Positions 51,544 to 60,357 of a DNA stretch of 64,000 bases are shown here, piece by piece. The position numbers and the translations under genes were made by a program. A model generated the notes under the pieces. It was given only the letters and a program-made list of their open reading frames with translations, was not told the origin of the DNA and ran no database searches. Position 1 is the first letter of the stretch. Every line of letters starts with the position of its first letter. Source of the stretch: Gracilimonas sp964505215 (GTDB taxonomy: Bacteria > Bacteroidota > Rhodothermia > Balneolales > Balneolaceae); NCBI GenBank assembly GCA_964505215.1, contig CAZDGU010000002.1:124001-188000 (forward strand), read 5' to 3'.

Positions 51544-53760
51544 CATAATGAGGTAGGTGAGCTTGGCCACTGCTGCACGGTTGTTCATAATCAGGTTTTT
51601 TCGGGGATCAAACAGCGTCTCATTATCTCCGGTCAGGTGGTATGAAGTATTGAACACAAAGTAAAGATTACTTCCCGGAGTGTGGATCCAGTTAATACGG
51701 ATATAAGCCTGAATATCTCTCGAAAAATTATCGTACTGTAAAAGAGCTTTGGCAGATATTTTACGATTAACAGCGCCGGATATATCTGTAGAAAAAATGG
51801 TAGCATCAAACTCCCCGTTGGCTATGGGCAGGTCTATAGCCGAATGATCAATTTCCAGATCCAGGTTCAGATGTTTGGAATAGCGGTAGCCAACTCTAAA
51901 GCCCAGGTTCGTTCGCTTTCCGTCATAAAACTGCCCGGTACTTACATTGGCTGAGGTATAGAACCGCTTACTGTCATTTGTTCTGCCGCTGACACGAAAA
52001 GAATGGAAGGCGTAATCTCCGGCCAGAATTATGGCATTGGCACGAATGGCAAAGGGAGTAAGAAGTCGTTCAAACTGACGATCGAACCTGACTTCAATAG
52101 ATTCGTTGTTAGTAAATTCCAGTCCCGCACTCCCTACAAATTGAGAAGATTGCTTAACGCGATCCTGCCCCTCGATGTAATCAAAACTTAAGTCATAATT
52201 CAGGCGTGCCAGCGATGGCAGCATGGCCAGGCTAACCCTTGGGTTGTACATTAAATTTGTGGAATACTGACGCATATCCCGCCTTCTGACAAAGCCTAAA
52301 GCCGGGTCATAGTTTTTCCCCACATGTGTATAGGAAAAACCTCCGCCGTAGGTATCATCACCAATTTGCAAGCTGGCATAGCCTGCATTATCATTCAGAG
52401 TTTTCTCACTGCTCCAAACGTTGGTGTACCATGCTTTAAATTCGCTGGAGCTCCAGAATCGATAATTTGCATCAACGCCAAGTGCTCGGTTGTATCCATC
52501 AGGTCCGTCAAGGTTGGTAGCTATCGTGCCAATTGCCGCTCTTGGAAGCACGTTGGCTGTAACACGGAGTACAGAATTATTCGTGGAGTTGCTTCCAAAA
52601 ATCTGACCCATATTTTCGCCTGTTTCAATATTCATAGCTCCATACGAGAATCTTCCTGCCTGGCTGGTAACCCTTGCGCCGCCTAAAATTTGATCGGTAA
52701 GCCCGATTTGTCTTGAAAAGAAGGTTTGGGTTGATCTGGAATTACCGTGTTCAAAAAGCCCGGCTCGTTCAAGAAAAAACTCCCGCTTCTCAGGAAAATA
52801 GAGACTGAACCGGGATAAATTCAGCTGCACATTGTCTGATTCTACTTGTGCAAAATCCGTGTTCACGGTCATATCAAGGGTAAGGTTTGAAGTGATGCCC
52901 CATTTAAAATCACCACCAAAATCGTAGGTGTAATCAACGTCAGTTTGTTCATTTTGCAGGTCGGGACGAATTTCCTGAGCTCCGGAAATCACATAAGGTT
53001 TGATTTCTATATTATTTCCGCGACGAATATTCCGGATCCCTTTCAAAACTCCGTATTGAGAAACGGCAGCACGCACGCCGTCAAAACCTCCGTACTCTCG
53101 GCCAATGGCCGGCCAAATCACCCGTTCGTTTTTCCGAATGATGGTGCGGGAAAGCATCAGCCCAAATTCAAGCTCATCACCTTCCGGAAAGCGTAATTGG
53201 CGAAATGGAATGGCAACCTCAAGCGTCCACCCTTTATCGTCTATCGCAGTTTCACTTACAAAAACGGCATCCCACGAAAATCCTGAGTAATCTAAATTCT
53301 CATTCGTGATGAGGGCGTCATCCTGGGTTCCCAATGCATTCACTTCAAATAAATAGGCATTCCGCCCATCCATATACGTATCAATACCGATGTAAGCATG
53401 GTCGTCTCTGCTATTACGGCCTCCTCGTTCTAAATTACGGGCACGAATCAGTTCCGGGTTTTTATCATAAAACCGGAATGCGAAGTAGAGGTTGTCCCGG
53501 TCGTAAGCAATGCGTACTTCTGTTTTTTCTGTTGCAGGCTCGCCATCGTTGGGCCAAACCTGAGTGAAGTCGGTAACCGGGGGAATGTTCTGCCAAATCT
53601 GATCATTTAGCTTTCCATCGATATGCGGTGGATTTTTGGCATATGCAGCCGAAACTTCAAACGCATTGGAGGTCCCGTCCGGCTTCTTCTGCGCAAATAC
53701 TTCTGCAGAAACAGCATCCAAAATTAACAAACAGAAAATTGATTTTATAGCAGACTTCAT
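51538..53760 (-). CDS. Outer-membrane DUF5916 protein with CBM9-like N-terminal domain
   Basis: A 740-residue exported protein. Signal peptide (1-23, AEVFAQ), then a carbohydrate-binding-9-like domain (about 40-230: PPHIDGKLNDQIWQNIPPVTDF, AYDRDNLYFAFRFYD, WTLEVAIPFRQLRFP). The remaining ~500 residues alternate polar and hydrophobic residues as in a beta-barrel, with the DUF5916 motif YFPEKREFFLERAGLFEHG. Members are predicted outer-membrane proteins of unknown substrate. The usual terminal Phe is replaced by LTYLIML. Confidence 0.92.
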   Translation of the reverse strand: MKSAIKSIFCLLILDAVSAEVFAQKKPDGTSNAFEVSAAYAKNPPHIDGKLNDQIWQNIPPVTDFTQVWPNDGEPATEKTEVRIAYDRDNLYFAFRFYDKNPELIRARNLERGGRNSRDDHAYIGIDTYMDGRNAYLFEVNALGTQDDALITNENLDYSGFSWDAVFVSETAIDDKGWTLEVAIPFRQLRFPEGDELEFGLMLSRTIIRKNERVIWPAIGREYGGFDGVRAAVSQYGVLKGIRNIRRGNNIEIKPYVISGAQEIRPDLQNEQTDVDYTYDFGGDFKWGITSNLTLDMTVNTDFAQVESDNVQLNLSRFSLYFPEKREFFLERAGLFEHGNSRSTQTFFSRQIGLTDQILGGARVTSQAGRFSYGAMNIETGENMGQIFGSNSTNNSVLRVTANVLPRAAIGTIATNLDGPDGYNRALGVDANYRFWSSSEFKAWYTNVWSSEKTLNDNAGYASLQIGDDTYGGGFSYTHVGKNYDPALGFVRRRDMRQYSTNLMYNPRVSLAMLPSLARLNYDLSFDYIEGQDRVKQSSQFVGSAGLEFTNNESIEVRFDRQFERLLTPFAIRANAIILAGDYAFHSFRVSGRTNDSKRFYTSANVSTGQFYDGKRTNLGFRVGYRYSKHLNLDLEIDHSAIDLPIANGEFDATIFSTDISGAVNRKISAKALLQYDNFSRDIQAYIRINWIHTPGSNLYFVFNTSYHLTGDNETLFDPRKNLIMNNRAAVAKLTYLIML

Positions 53761-53847
53761 TCCAACCTGATCTGGGTTTCCAACTTTATAAGTCTGGAAA
53801 ACTACAGATTAAACCGACTTTGGGGATGTTAAAAATGTATAAAGTAC

Positions 53848-54999
53848 TCAGGCACTTTTTACTATCGCATCCGCAACAGCGGCAGGCACTTTCTCATCAA
53901 AAGGATCAGGGATTATTCTTTCGGGTGTTACCTCATCTACACAGTTTGCAATGGCTTTTGCAACCGTCACAAACATCTGGGTAGTTAAGCGGGTGAGGCG
54001 GGCATCCAAAGCTCCTCTGAAAAGTCCAGGAAAAGCTAAAACGTTGTTTATTTGATTTGGGAAATCTGAGCGCCCGGTGGCTACTACGGCAGCTCCGGCT
54101 TTCAGGGCATTTTCGGGGGTGATTTCAGGATCAGGGTTAGCCATGGCAAAAATAAGAGGATTTTTGTTCATGCTTTTAACCATATCAACAGAAAGCACGT
54201 TGGCTACCGAAACGCCGATAAAAACATCCATATCCTTAACTGCATCCGCCAGCGAGCCTTGAATCTTACTCTTATTGGTAATTTCAGCCATCTCCTGCTT
54301 AATGCCATTCAGATTCTCACGACCTTTATAAATAACTCCCCGGCTGTCGCACATAATCACATCTTTTACTCCGGCAGCAAATAACAGCTTCACGATAGCC
54401 ACACCGGCTGCGCCCGCTCCATTTACTACCACCTGAAGCTCACTCATTTTCTTTTCCGTCAGTTTAAGCGCATTGTATATTCCGGCAAGTGTTACAATAG
54501 CTGTTCCATGCTGGTCGTCATGAAAAACCGGGATATTCAATTCTTCTTTCAGGCGGCGTTCAATTTCAAAACAACGCGGCGCAGAAATATCTTCCAAATT
54601 AATACCTCCAAAACCGGGAGCTATATTTTTCACCGTTTGCACAATTTCATCCGTGTTTTGCGTATCCAGCACAATAGGCATGGCATCTACTCCGGCAAAC
54701 TTTTTAAACAAAACCGATTTCCCCTCCATTACCGGGAGAGAAGCTTCCGGGCCAATATCGCCCAATCCTAAAACAGCGGTTCCATCACTTACCACCGCCA
54801 CCATATTTCCTTTAGCTGTATATTCGTAGGCCTTTTCTTTATCGGCAGTAATTTCTTTACACGGCTGTGCAACGCCCGGCGTATATGCAATACTTAAGTC
54901 ATCTTTTGTTTCTAACGAAAATTTCGGCTCAATAGAAATTTTGCCGCGATATTTTTTATGAACTTCAATTGCAAGGGCTGCGTAATCTTTTTTACTCAT
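53848..54999 (-). CDS. Malic enzyme (malate dehydrogenase, decarboxylating)
   Basis: A 383-residue cytoplasmic enzyme converting malate to pyruvate and CO2. Catalytic Tyr39 (SIAYTPGVAQPC) and Lys94, metal-binding Glu136-Asp137 (INLEDISAPRC) and Asp162 region (FHDDQHGTAIV) are present, and the nucleotide site is VVNGAGAAGVAIVKLL. It ends after the malic domain, without the phosphotransacetylase-like domain of E. coli MaeB, as in short bacterial forms. NAD versus NADP use is not decided. Confidence 0.95.
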   Translation of the reverse strand: MSKKDYAALAIEVHKKYRGKISIEPKFSLETKDDLSIAYTPGVAQPCKEITADKEKAYEYTAKGNMVAVVSDGTAVLGLGDIGPEASLPVMEGKSVLFKKFAGVDAMPIVLDTQNTDEIVQTVKNIAPGFGGINLEDISAPRCFEIERRLKEELNIPVFHDDQHGTAIVTLAGIYNALKLTEKKMSELQVVVNGAGAAGVAIVKLLFAAGVKDVIMCDSRGVIYKGRENLNGIKQEMAEITNKSKIQGSLADAVKDMDVFIGVSVANVLSVDMVKSMNKNPLIFAMANPDPEITPENALKAGAAVVATGRSDFPNQINNVLAFPGLFRGALDARLTRLTTQMFVTVAKAIANCVDEVTPERIIPDPFDEKVPAAVADAIVKSA

Positions 55000-55041
55000 C
55001 TTTTAGAGTTATTTACCTCTGGAAATTGTTATGTATAAATC

Positions 55042-55077
55042 AAAAAAGAAGGCTGAACTTTAAGTACAGCCTTCTTT
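55042..55077 (-). terminator. Rho-independent terminator after M1 peptidase gene
   Basis: On the minus strand, AAAGAAGGCTG and CAGCCTTCTTT form an 11-bp stem with an 11-nt loop, followed by more T residues (TTTG). It begins 18 bp after the peptidase stop. Confidence 0.85.
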
Positions 55078-55094
55078 AAAAGGGTTTCTAAACT

Positions 55095-56972
55095 TTAATC
55101 GTTCAGCATTTCTGCCACATTAAATACATTATTGCTTTGATCAATATCAGCTAAGCGCTGAGAAGGATCTATAGCAATGGTTTTTATGGTTGATGCCGGT
55201 TTATCAATAGAGAAAGAGTAGGTGGGATTTACCCAAGGCCATTCTTCTAACACGGTACGTTTCATATCATTTTCGGCCGGCTTGATGTTTCTCATCATGC
55301 GCAGCGGAATGTAGAACAGTTCGCTGGTGCCGTCTGTATATTCTACTACTACATCTAACGGCATGGGCATCAGCTCAACACGCTCTAATTGAACGGCTGT
55401 TTTTTTGTTATCTCCCACTACCGACGTGATCGCATAATCTATTTTCTTAGTGGTTTGGGCAAAGTACTGATAGTACCAGTCCAAAATCATGCCCGACTCT
55501 TTTTCCATCACATTCATAAAGTCATCAGCTGTAGGATGCTTCAGTTTCCACTCTTGGTGATACGTTAACATTCCGCGCCGGAAAGCCTCTTCGCCCATAA
55601 TGTAGCTCAGCTGTCCTAAAAACACTGCTCCCTTAGAGTAAGCCGCACGGCTGTAGGCAGCGTTGGTATTATAGTGATCAGCATGCGTAGTCATCGGCTC
55701 TTCCAAATCAGACTTTGCAATGGAATAATAGCCGTAATACGATCCTAAATAGGGGTTTCCTTCACGGTTAAAAAGATGCGCCATAGTTTCGGCCGAGCCA
55801 AAGCTGGTAAATCCTTCATCCATCCACTCCAGTAAAAGCTCGTTGGTAGCTATTACGTTCTGGAACCAACTGTGATACATTTCGTGCACCATCACGCCTA
55901 CTAAGCTTCCTAATCCGCGGCCGCCGGTAATCAGCGTTCCCATTGGATACTCCATACCGCCGTCGCCACCTTGGATTACTGTAAACTGTGGATAAGGGTA
56001 CTCACCAAAGTGTTTATTTGCGTATTCAAAAGCACGCACGGTATATTCCGGCAGCTGCTCCCAGTTCTTTTTATACTGTGCATTTTCTTCATCCGTAGCG
56101 CCTTCAACCACAGCCGGCTGCTGATATAAAAAGTGTAATTTAGGTCCGTTTGGAACCTGAGCGGTGGTATGAACAAAATCAGGATCGGCTCCCCAGAAAA
56201 AGTCCAGCACGTTCTCAGCTTTGAAATGCCAGGTAAGCTTATCGCCTTTGGGAGCTTTTACTTTGGCGCCTTCCTTTTCATAGCCATGGCCAACTTCATT
56301 AGGGTTTTGGATGATACCGGTTCCGCCAAGTACATATTCTTTATCGATGGCAATTTTCACATCAAAATTTCCAAAAGGAGCATGGAACTCACGGCCAATA
56401 TACTCGTCCGGATGCCAACCTTGATAATCATATTCAGCCATTTTGGGGTACCACTGGCTCATAGAAAACTCTACGCCTTCCGCATTATTCCAGCCCGAAC
56501 GGCGAATTTGAAGCGGAACCTGAGCATCCCATTCCATTTTAAAAGTAGAAGATTTGCCCGGCTTAATTGGCTTATTCAGCTCAACAATGAGCACCGTTCC
56601 GCTTGTTTTAAACTTAACCGGCTTGCCGTCTTGCGTAAGTGTTCTCACTTTTTGATACCCAATTTCATCATCAGCTAAATGAAAAATACGGTCTCTAACC
56701 CGACGATCAGGATCTTCAATGGTTCGTGAGCGTACATCCATCATGCTTCCGGGCTGAAAGGCATTAAAATACAGGTGATAGTACACGCGGTTCAGCACAT
56801 CGGGCGAGTTGTTGGTATATACCAACTTTTGCTTACCCGAGTATTGGTGCTTTTCGGTGTCCATGTCAATTTCCATAGTGTAGTCAACATGCTGCTGCCA
56901 GTAAGTTGAATTTTGAGCCGTAGCCGCAAAGCTGATTAGCCCAAAAAAGATAAAAAGCGTCAGTTTTTTCAT
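55095..56972 (-). CDS. Secreted M1-family aminopeptidase-like zinc metallopeptidase
   Basis: A 625-residue exported peptidase. Signal peptide (1-19, AATAQ), an N-terminal beta domain, then the gluzincin motif VHEMYHSW with H363, E364 and H367, third ligand Glu386 in EWMDEGF, and the substrate-binding GGMEYPM (338-344) in place of GAMEN. This fits the M1 family group common in Bacteroidota, which trims N-terminal residues from peptides. A promoter-like TAACCTTATA lies a few bases upstream of the ATG and a strong terminator follows the stop. Confidence 0.94.
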   Translation of the reverse strand: MKKLTLFIFFGLISFAATAQNSTYWQQHVDYTMEIDMDTEKHQYSGKQKLVYTNNSPDVLNRVYYHLYFNAFQPGSMMDVRSRTIEDPDRRVRDRIFHLADDEIGYQKVRTLTQDGKPVKFKTSGTVLIVELNKPIKPGKSSTFKMEWDAQVPLQIRRSGWNNAEGVEFSMSQWYPKMAEYDYQGWHPDEYIGREFHAPFGNFDVKIAIDKEYVLGGTGIIQNPNEVGHGYEKEGAKVKAPKGDKLTWHFKAENVLDFFWGADPDFVHTTAQVPNGPKLHFLYQQPAVVEGATDEENAQYKKNWEQLPEYTVRAFEYANKHFGEYPYPQFTVIQGGDGGMEYPMGTLITGGRGLGSLVGVMVHEMYHSWFQNVIATNELLLEWMDEGFTSFGSAETMAHLFNREGNPYLGSYYGYYSIAKSDLEEPMTTHADHYNTNAAYSRAAYSKGAVFLGQLSYIMGEEAFRRGMLTYHQEWKLKHPTADDFMNVMEKESGMILDWYYQYFAQTTKKIDYAITSVVGDNKKTAVQLERVELMPMPLDVVVEYTDGTSELFYIPLRMMRNIKPAENDMKRTVLEEWPWVNPTYSFSIDKPASTIKTIAIDPSQRLADIDQSNNVFNVAEMLND

Positions 56973-57273
56973 TCGTATAAGGTTAGCCGCAAAAGCGCAC
57001 GGATTACGCTTTAATCGCGGAGGTTAGAGATTGTAGTCGTTCATTTATTAAAATCCGTATTTCAAACCAGTTGGTTGCCAAAGGTAATAAATAATCATCA
57101 AGGTAATTTTTGGGGTGATGGCATCACCTCCGATAAAACCTATTTAATGTACTGCAAAATGTGTTTATGAGCAGGCGCCCAAGCCGAGCTTTAAGATTAT
57201 TTACAATTCGAAAATACTCGCTCTTACACCGGGGATGGACGAATCTATGCTCAACCTAAAGGCTTAAGCTAAA
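56973..57273. other. Intergenic region, M1 peptidase / recR
   Basis: 301 bp. Apart from the peptidase promoter area and the GGTGATG palindrome at 57114-57128, no gene or RNA was recognised. Confidence 0.6.
57114..57128. promoter_or_regulatory. Palindrome GGTGATG-G-CATCACC
   Basis: Seven-bp perfect arms around one base, about 140 bp upstream of the M1 peptidase start. It may be an operator or the stem of a short hairpin; role unknown. Confidence 0.3.
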
Positions 57274-57876
57274 TCAAAAACTGTTTCGGCTGGCAAAGGC
57301 GCGGCTCAGCGTGGCTTCATCAATAAACTCCAGCTCGGTTCCCATCGGAATTCCATAAGCGATACGCGTTACGTCCACTTCATAGTTTTTAAGCAGCTTG
57401 TTGATATAATAGGAGGTAGCCTCGCCTTCTGCATCCGGGTTTAAAGCCAAAATCACCTCACTGATTTCATCACTTTCGCCCACGCGCTTTAGCAGCTCCT
57501 GAATACGCAGTTTATCCGGACCAATATTATCCATGGGAGAAATCACCCCGCCTAAAACATGATACCGCCCCCGAAACTCATTCGACTTTTCGATGATATA
57601 TACGTCGTTAAACTCTTCCACCACACAAATAGCAGACGGATCACGCTTGGGGTTTTCGCAAATATTGCAAGGGTCGGAATCGCTCACATTTCCACAAACG
57701 GAGCAGCGGGTTACCTTTTCTTTGAGATCTACAATGGCTTGAGCAAGCTTTTGGGCATAACTGTCGTTTTGCTTTAACAAGTGGATGGCAATACGCTGGG
57801 CCGATTTTCGCCCGGTGCCGGGCAGTTTAGAAAGCTGCTCGATGGCACGCTCTAAATATTCTGAAGTTATCTGCAT
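57274..57876 (-). CDS. recR: Recombination mediator protein RecR
   Basis: A 200-residue RecR with N-terminal helix-hairpin-helix (IEQLSKLPGTGRKSAQRIAIHLL), a four-cysteine zinc finger (CSVCGNVSDSDPCNIC), TOPRIM domain (ICVVEEFNDVYIIEKS, VILALNPDAEGEATSYYI) and C-terminal VTRIAYGIPMGTELEFIDEATLSRAF. It helps RecA load at gaps. It closes the classic dnaX-ybaB-recR cluster. Confidence 0.98.
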   Translation of the reverse strand: MQITSEYLERAIEQLSKLPGTGRKSAQRIAIHLLKQNDSYAQKLAQAIVDLKEKVTRCSVCGNVSDSDPCNICENPKRDPSAICVVEEFNDVYIIEKSNEFRGRYHVLGGVISPMDNIGPDKLRIQELLKRVGESDEISEVILALNPDAEGEATSYYINKLLKNYEVDVTRIAYGIPMGTELEFIDEATLSRAFASRNSF

Positions 57877-57956
57877 TAATAATGTTAAGGGTTAAATACG
57901 TAAATGCTAAGCAAACACTCGCTTTAACATTCAAAAATTACCGTATTTAAAATTAA

Positions 57957-58304
57957 TTAAAGTCCGAATTGTGATAAGTCCATGCCGGGAATGCCGCCGC
58001 CTGGAATCATCCCTTTGTACATTTCCTGCATTTTTTCTTTAGAAGCAATTTCAGCTTTTTCCAGCGCTTTATTTACGCCTGCCACAATTAAATCCTCCAG
58101 CATTTCTTTGTCGGCGGGATCTACCACTTCGTCATCCATAGCAATAGAAATGATTTGCTTATTTCCGTTGGCCTTCACTTTTACCATGCCGCCACCGGCC
58201 TCGGCTTCAACAATTACGTCTTTCAGTCCTTCTTGCGCTTCCTGCATTTTCGACTGCATTTCCTGAATTTTGCCAAACATATCGGCCATATTAAAGTCAC
58301 TCAT
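57957..58304 (-). CDS. YbaB/EbfC-family nucleoid-associated protein
   Basis: A 115-residue DNA-binding protein with the YbaB pattern: N-terminal amphipathic helix (DMFGKIQEMQSKMQEAQEGL), strand-rich centre (VEAEAGGGMVKVKANGNKQI) and a helical end (VAGVNKALEKAEIASKEKM). It forms dimers that bind DNA without strong sequence preference. It lies between dnaX (54 bp) and recR (80 bp), the usual arrangement. Confidence 0.95.
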   Translation of the reverse strand: MSDFNMADMFGKIQEMQSKMQEAQEGLKDVIVEAEAGGGMVKVKANGNKQIISIAMDDEVVDPADKEMLEDLIVAGVNKALEKAEIASKEKMQEMYKGMIPGGGIPGMDLSQFGL

Positions 58305-58358
58305 AATTCAATTTTGTTTTAAAGATTTGAATAAAATTTGTTTGATTTCTTAAAGCTG

Positions 58359-60236
58359 CTAATACTCTAATTCAGCACCAAAAATTTCAACGATATCTCT
58401 GATAATGGGATCATTTTGCTGTATTTGCTTAAAACGCTCGTACACGCTCATTGTTTTCTTACGCGCCTGCTGCTCGCCCACCGTAACGCTAAAACGAAGT
58501 AAAGCGCCCACACATTCCTTTAACTTTCTCTGCAGGTCCGTTTTTTGCTCTTCCAGCATTTTATGGGCAAATGGATTATCACATTCCAGATACAGCTCCG
58601 AGCCTTTTAAACTCACCAATTTCACCCGCTCCATTTGCAAATAAAGCAGCATGGGAAATTCGTCTTTTAAAGATTCTAAAAATACCGGCCACTGCTCTTG
58701 GACAAAAGTAAGCGTTAGCTTTTCAGGTTTTACAACCTGAGCTGTGGTTGCTGCCTTGGCTTTAGCAACTTCAGGGCGCTTTACTTTTTTATCTGCCGCC
58801 TTTTTTGATAGATGCGTAACCAAAGCCGGCGCGCCAATATCAAAATCATCATCGTCGCCGTTATCGCTATCGTCTTCTTCCGGTTTTTCCGCTACCGGCT
58901 CTTCCACCTGGGTAGCTTTTTCCTGTGGCTCAGCCTCTGGTTTTGGTGAGACTTCCTGCTGTGAAGACGGTTCTGATTCTGCCTTCTGTTCGTTTTCTTT
59001 CTGAGCCTCACTTACTTCTTTCGACTTGTGCGTTTCTTCCTTGTTTTCAGCCGCAGCAGTAGATTCTGCCGGTTCTTTTTTGGGGGTTGAACCGTTTTGA
59101 GAAGTGCTTACGAAGTTATCAGAGTTTTTTTTTAACTGCTCCAGGCCTTTTAAAAGCTCGGAAAGCTGCTCGGTTCGCTCCATATGAATGAGCTTGAGCA
59201 ACGTAATTTCAAATTGAATGCGCGGCTGACTTACATCTTTCAGCTTAAGCTGGGCCTCGCTGGTTATGTGCAGCATGCGCATTAAATCATCCCGCGAAAA
59301 ATCGGCTGCTGTTTGTTTATATCGCTTTTTGGTTTCTTCGGAAGCTTCCACCAAATACAGCTGCTCGGACTCTTGCGCAACGTATAAATTTCGAAGATGC
59401 TCGGTTAGCCCAATCAAAAATTCCTGAATATCATAGCCTTCCAGCAACAGCGTGTTGATAAGTTCTAAGCCGTGGTCGGCATCGTGCTCTTTCACGCAGT
59501 TCATAAACTCAAACAGCCGGTCAACTCCCACCACATTCAGCGCCTGCAGCAGCTCGCTGTGCGTTATGTTATCACCACAAAAGGCAATCGCCTGATCCAT
59601 CAGTCCAAGTGCATCACGCAGCGCTCCATCGGCTTTTTTTGCAATTACGTGCAGCGATTCCTCATCAATAGTAATGCCTTCATCTTCCGAAACTTTTCGC
59701 AGCTGCTTTACTATTTCATCAACCGAAATGCGCTTAAAATCGAAGCGTTGCACGCGCGAGAGAATAGTGGGAAGTACTTTGTGCGGCTCGGTGGTGGCGA
59801 AAATAAAAATGGCGTGCTCCGGCGGCTCTTCCAGCGTTTTCAGCAGCGCATTAAAAGCGGCCTTACTGAGCATGTGCACCTCATCCACAATAAATATTTT
59901 GTAGCGGCCATTTTGGGGAGGAACCCGCACGCTTTCCCGAAGATGATGAATATCTTCTACCTTGTTGTTAGAGGCAGCATCCATTTCCACAATATTCAGC
60001 GTTTGCGTCAGCGCTTCGCCGTCTAAACTGCTATCCACTTGGTTTATAGTTCGGGCAAGAACACGAGCCATTGTGGTTTTACCCACGCCACGCGGACCGC
60101 AAAACATATAGGCATGAGACAGCCGGTTTTGCTTAATGGCATTCTTTATAGTACTGCTAACATGCTCTTGAGACACAATGTCTTCAAAAGAAGTTGGGCG
60201 GTATTTCCGGGTAAGTGCGCGGTAGGTTTCTGACAT
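58359..60236 (-). CDS. dnaX: DNA polymerase III subunit gamma/tau
   Basis: A 625-residue clamp-loader subunit. AAA+ ATPase with Walker A GPRGVGKTT (47-55), DEVH (118-121), sensor 1 FATTEPHK and SRC-like SRVQRF; domain III ends near residue 365. A long low-complexity acidic linker (about 372-500) and a C-terminal DnaE-binding-type domain follow. Two oddities: the four-cysteine zinc module between Walker A and the DAASNN motif is absent, replaced by a short RTINQVDSSLDGEALTQT stretch, and codons 368-371 contain a run of nine A where slippage either way soon meets a stop. Confidence 0.97.
   Translation of the reverse strand: MSETYRALTRKYRPTSFEDIVSQEHVSSTIKNAIKQNRLSHAYMFCGPRGVGKTTMARVLARTINQVDSSLDGEALTQTLNIVEMDAASNNKVEDIHHLRESVRVPPQNGRYKIFIVDEVHMLSKAAFNALLKTLEEPPEHAIFIFATTEPHKVLPTILSRVQRFDFKRISVDEIVKQLRKVSEDEGITIDEESLHVIAKKADGALRDALGLMDQAIAFCGDNITHSELLQALNVVGVDRLFEFMNCVKEHDADHGLELINTLLLEGYDIQEFLIGLTEHLRNLYVAQESEQLYLVEASEETKKRYKQTAADFSRDDLMRMLHITSEAQLKLKDVSQPRIQFEITLLKLIHMERTEQLSELLKGLEQLKKNSDNFVSTSQNGSTPKKEPAESTAAAENKEETHKSKEVSEAQKENEQKAESEPSSQQEVSPKPEAEPQEKATQVEEPVAEKPEEDDSDNGDDDDFDIGAPALVTHLSKKAADKKVKRPEVAKAKAATTAQVVKPEKLTLTFVQEQWPVFLESLKDEFPMLLYLQMERVKLVSLKGSELYLECDNPFAHKMLEEQKTDLQRKLKECVGALLRFSVTVGEQQARKKTMSVYERFKQIQQNDPIIRDIVEIFGAELEY
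59125..59133 (-). other. A9 slippage site in dnaX (candidate gamma/tau switch)
   Basis: Nine consecutive A on the coding strand cover L368 (last base) to N371. One extra A gives K-K-K-L then TGA (372 residues); one A fewer gives K-K-T-L-I-T-S then TAA (375 residues). Both products would be domains I-III only, a gamma-like protein. Confidence 0.6.
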
Positions 60237-60357
60237 TCTTTTATAACGCTTTTATTGAGGTTGGAATGTACAAAATGATAGGCTTGGATAGTAGCCGGTT
60301 TCTGATTGCCAATTGTGTTTTCTGGGGTGATGTGAATCCGGCCTTTAAGACAAACTG

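Noticed and set aside
53848..54999. Truncated MaeB lacking its phosphotransacetylase domain
   Set aside because: Short malic enzymes without that domain are normal in many bacteria, and the C-terminus is clean.
58780..58810. Second A-rich slippery site in dnaX (GAT AAA AAA GTA)
   Set aside because: Only six A in a frame unlike the E. coli A-AAA-AAG heptamer; the A9 run is much stronger.
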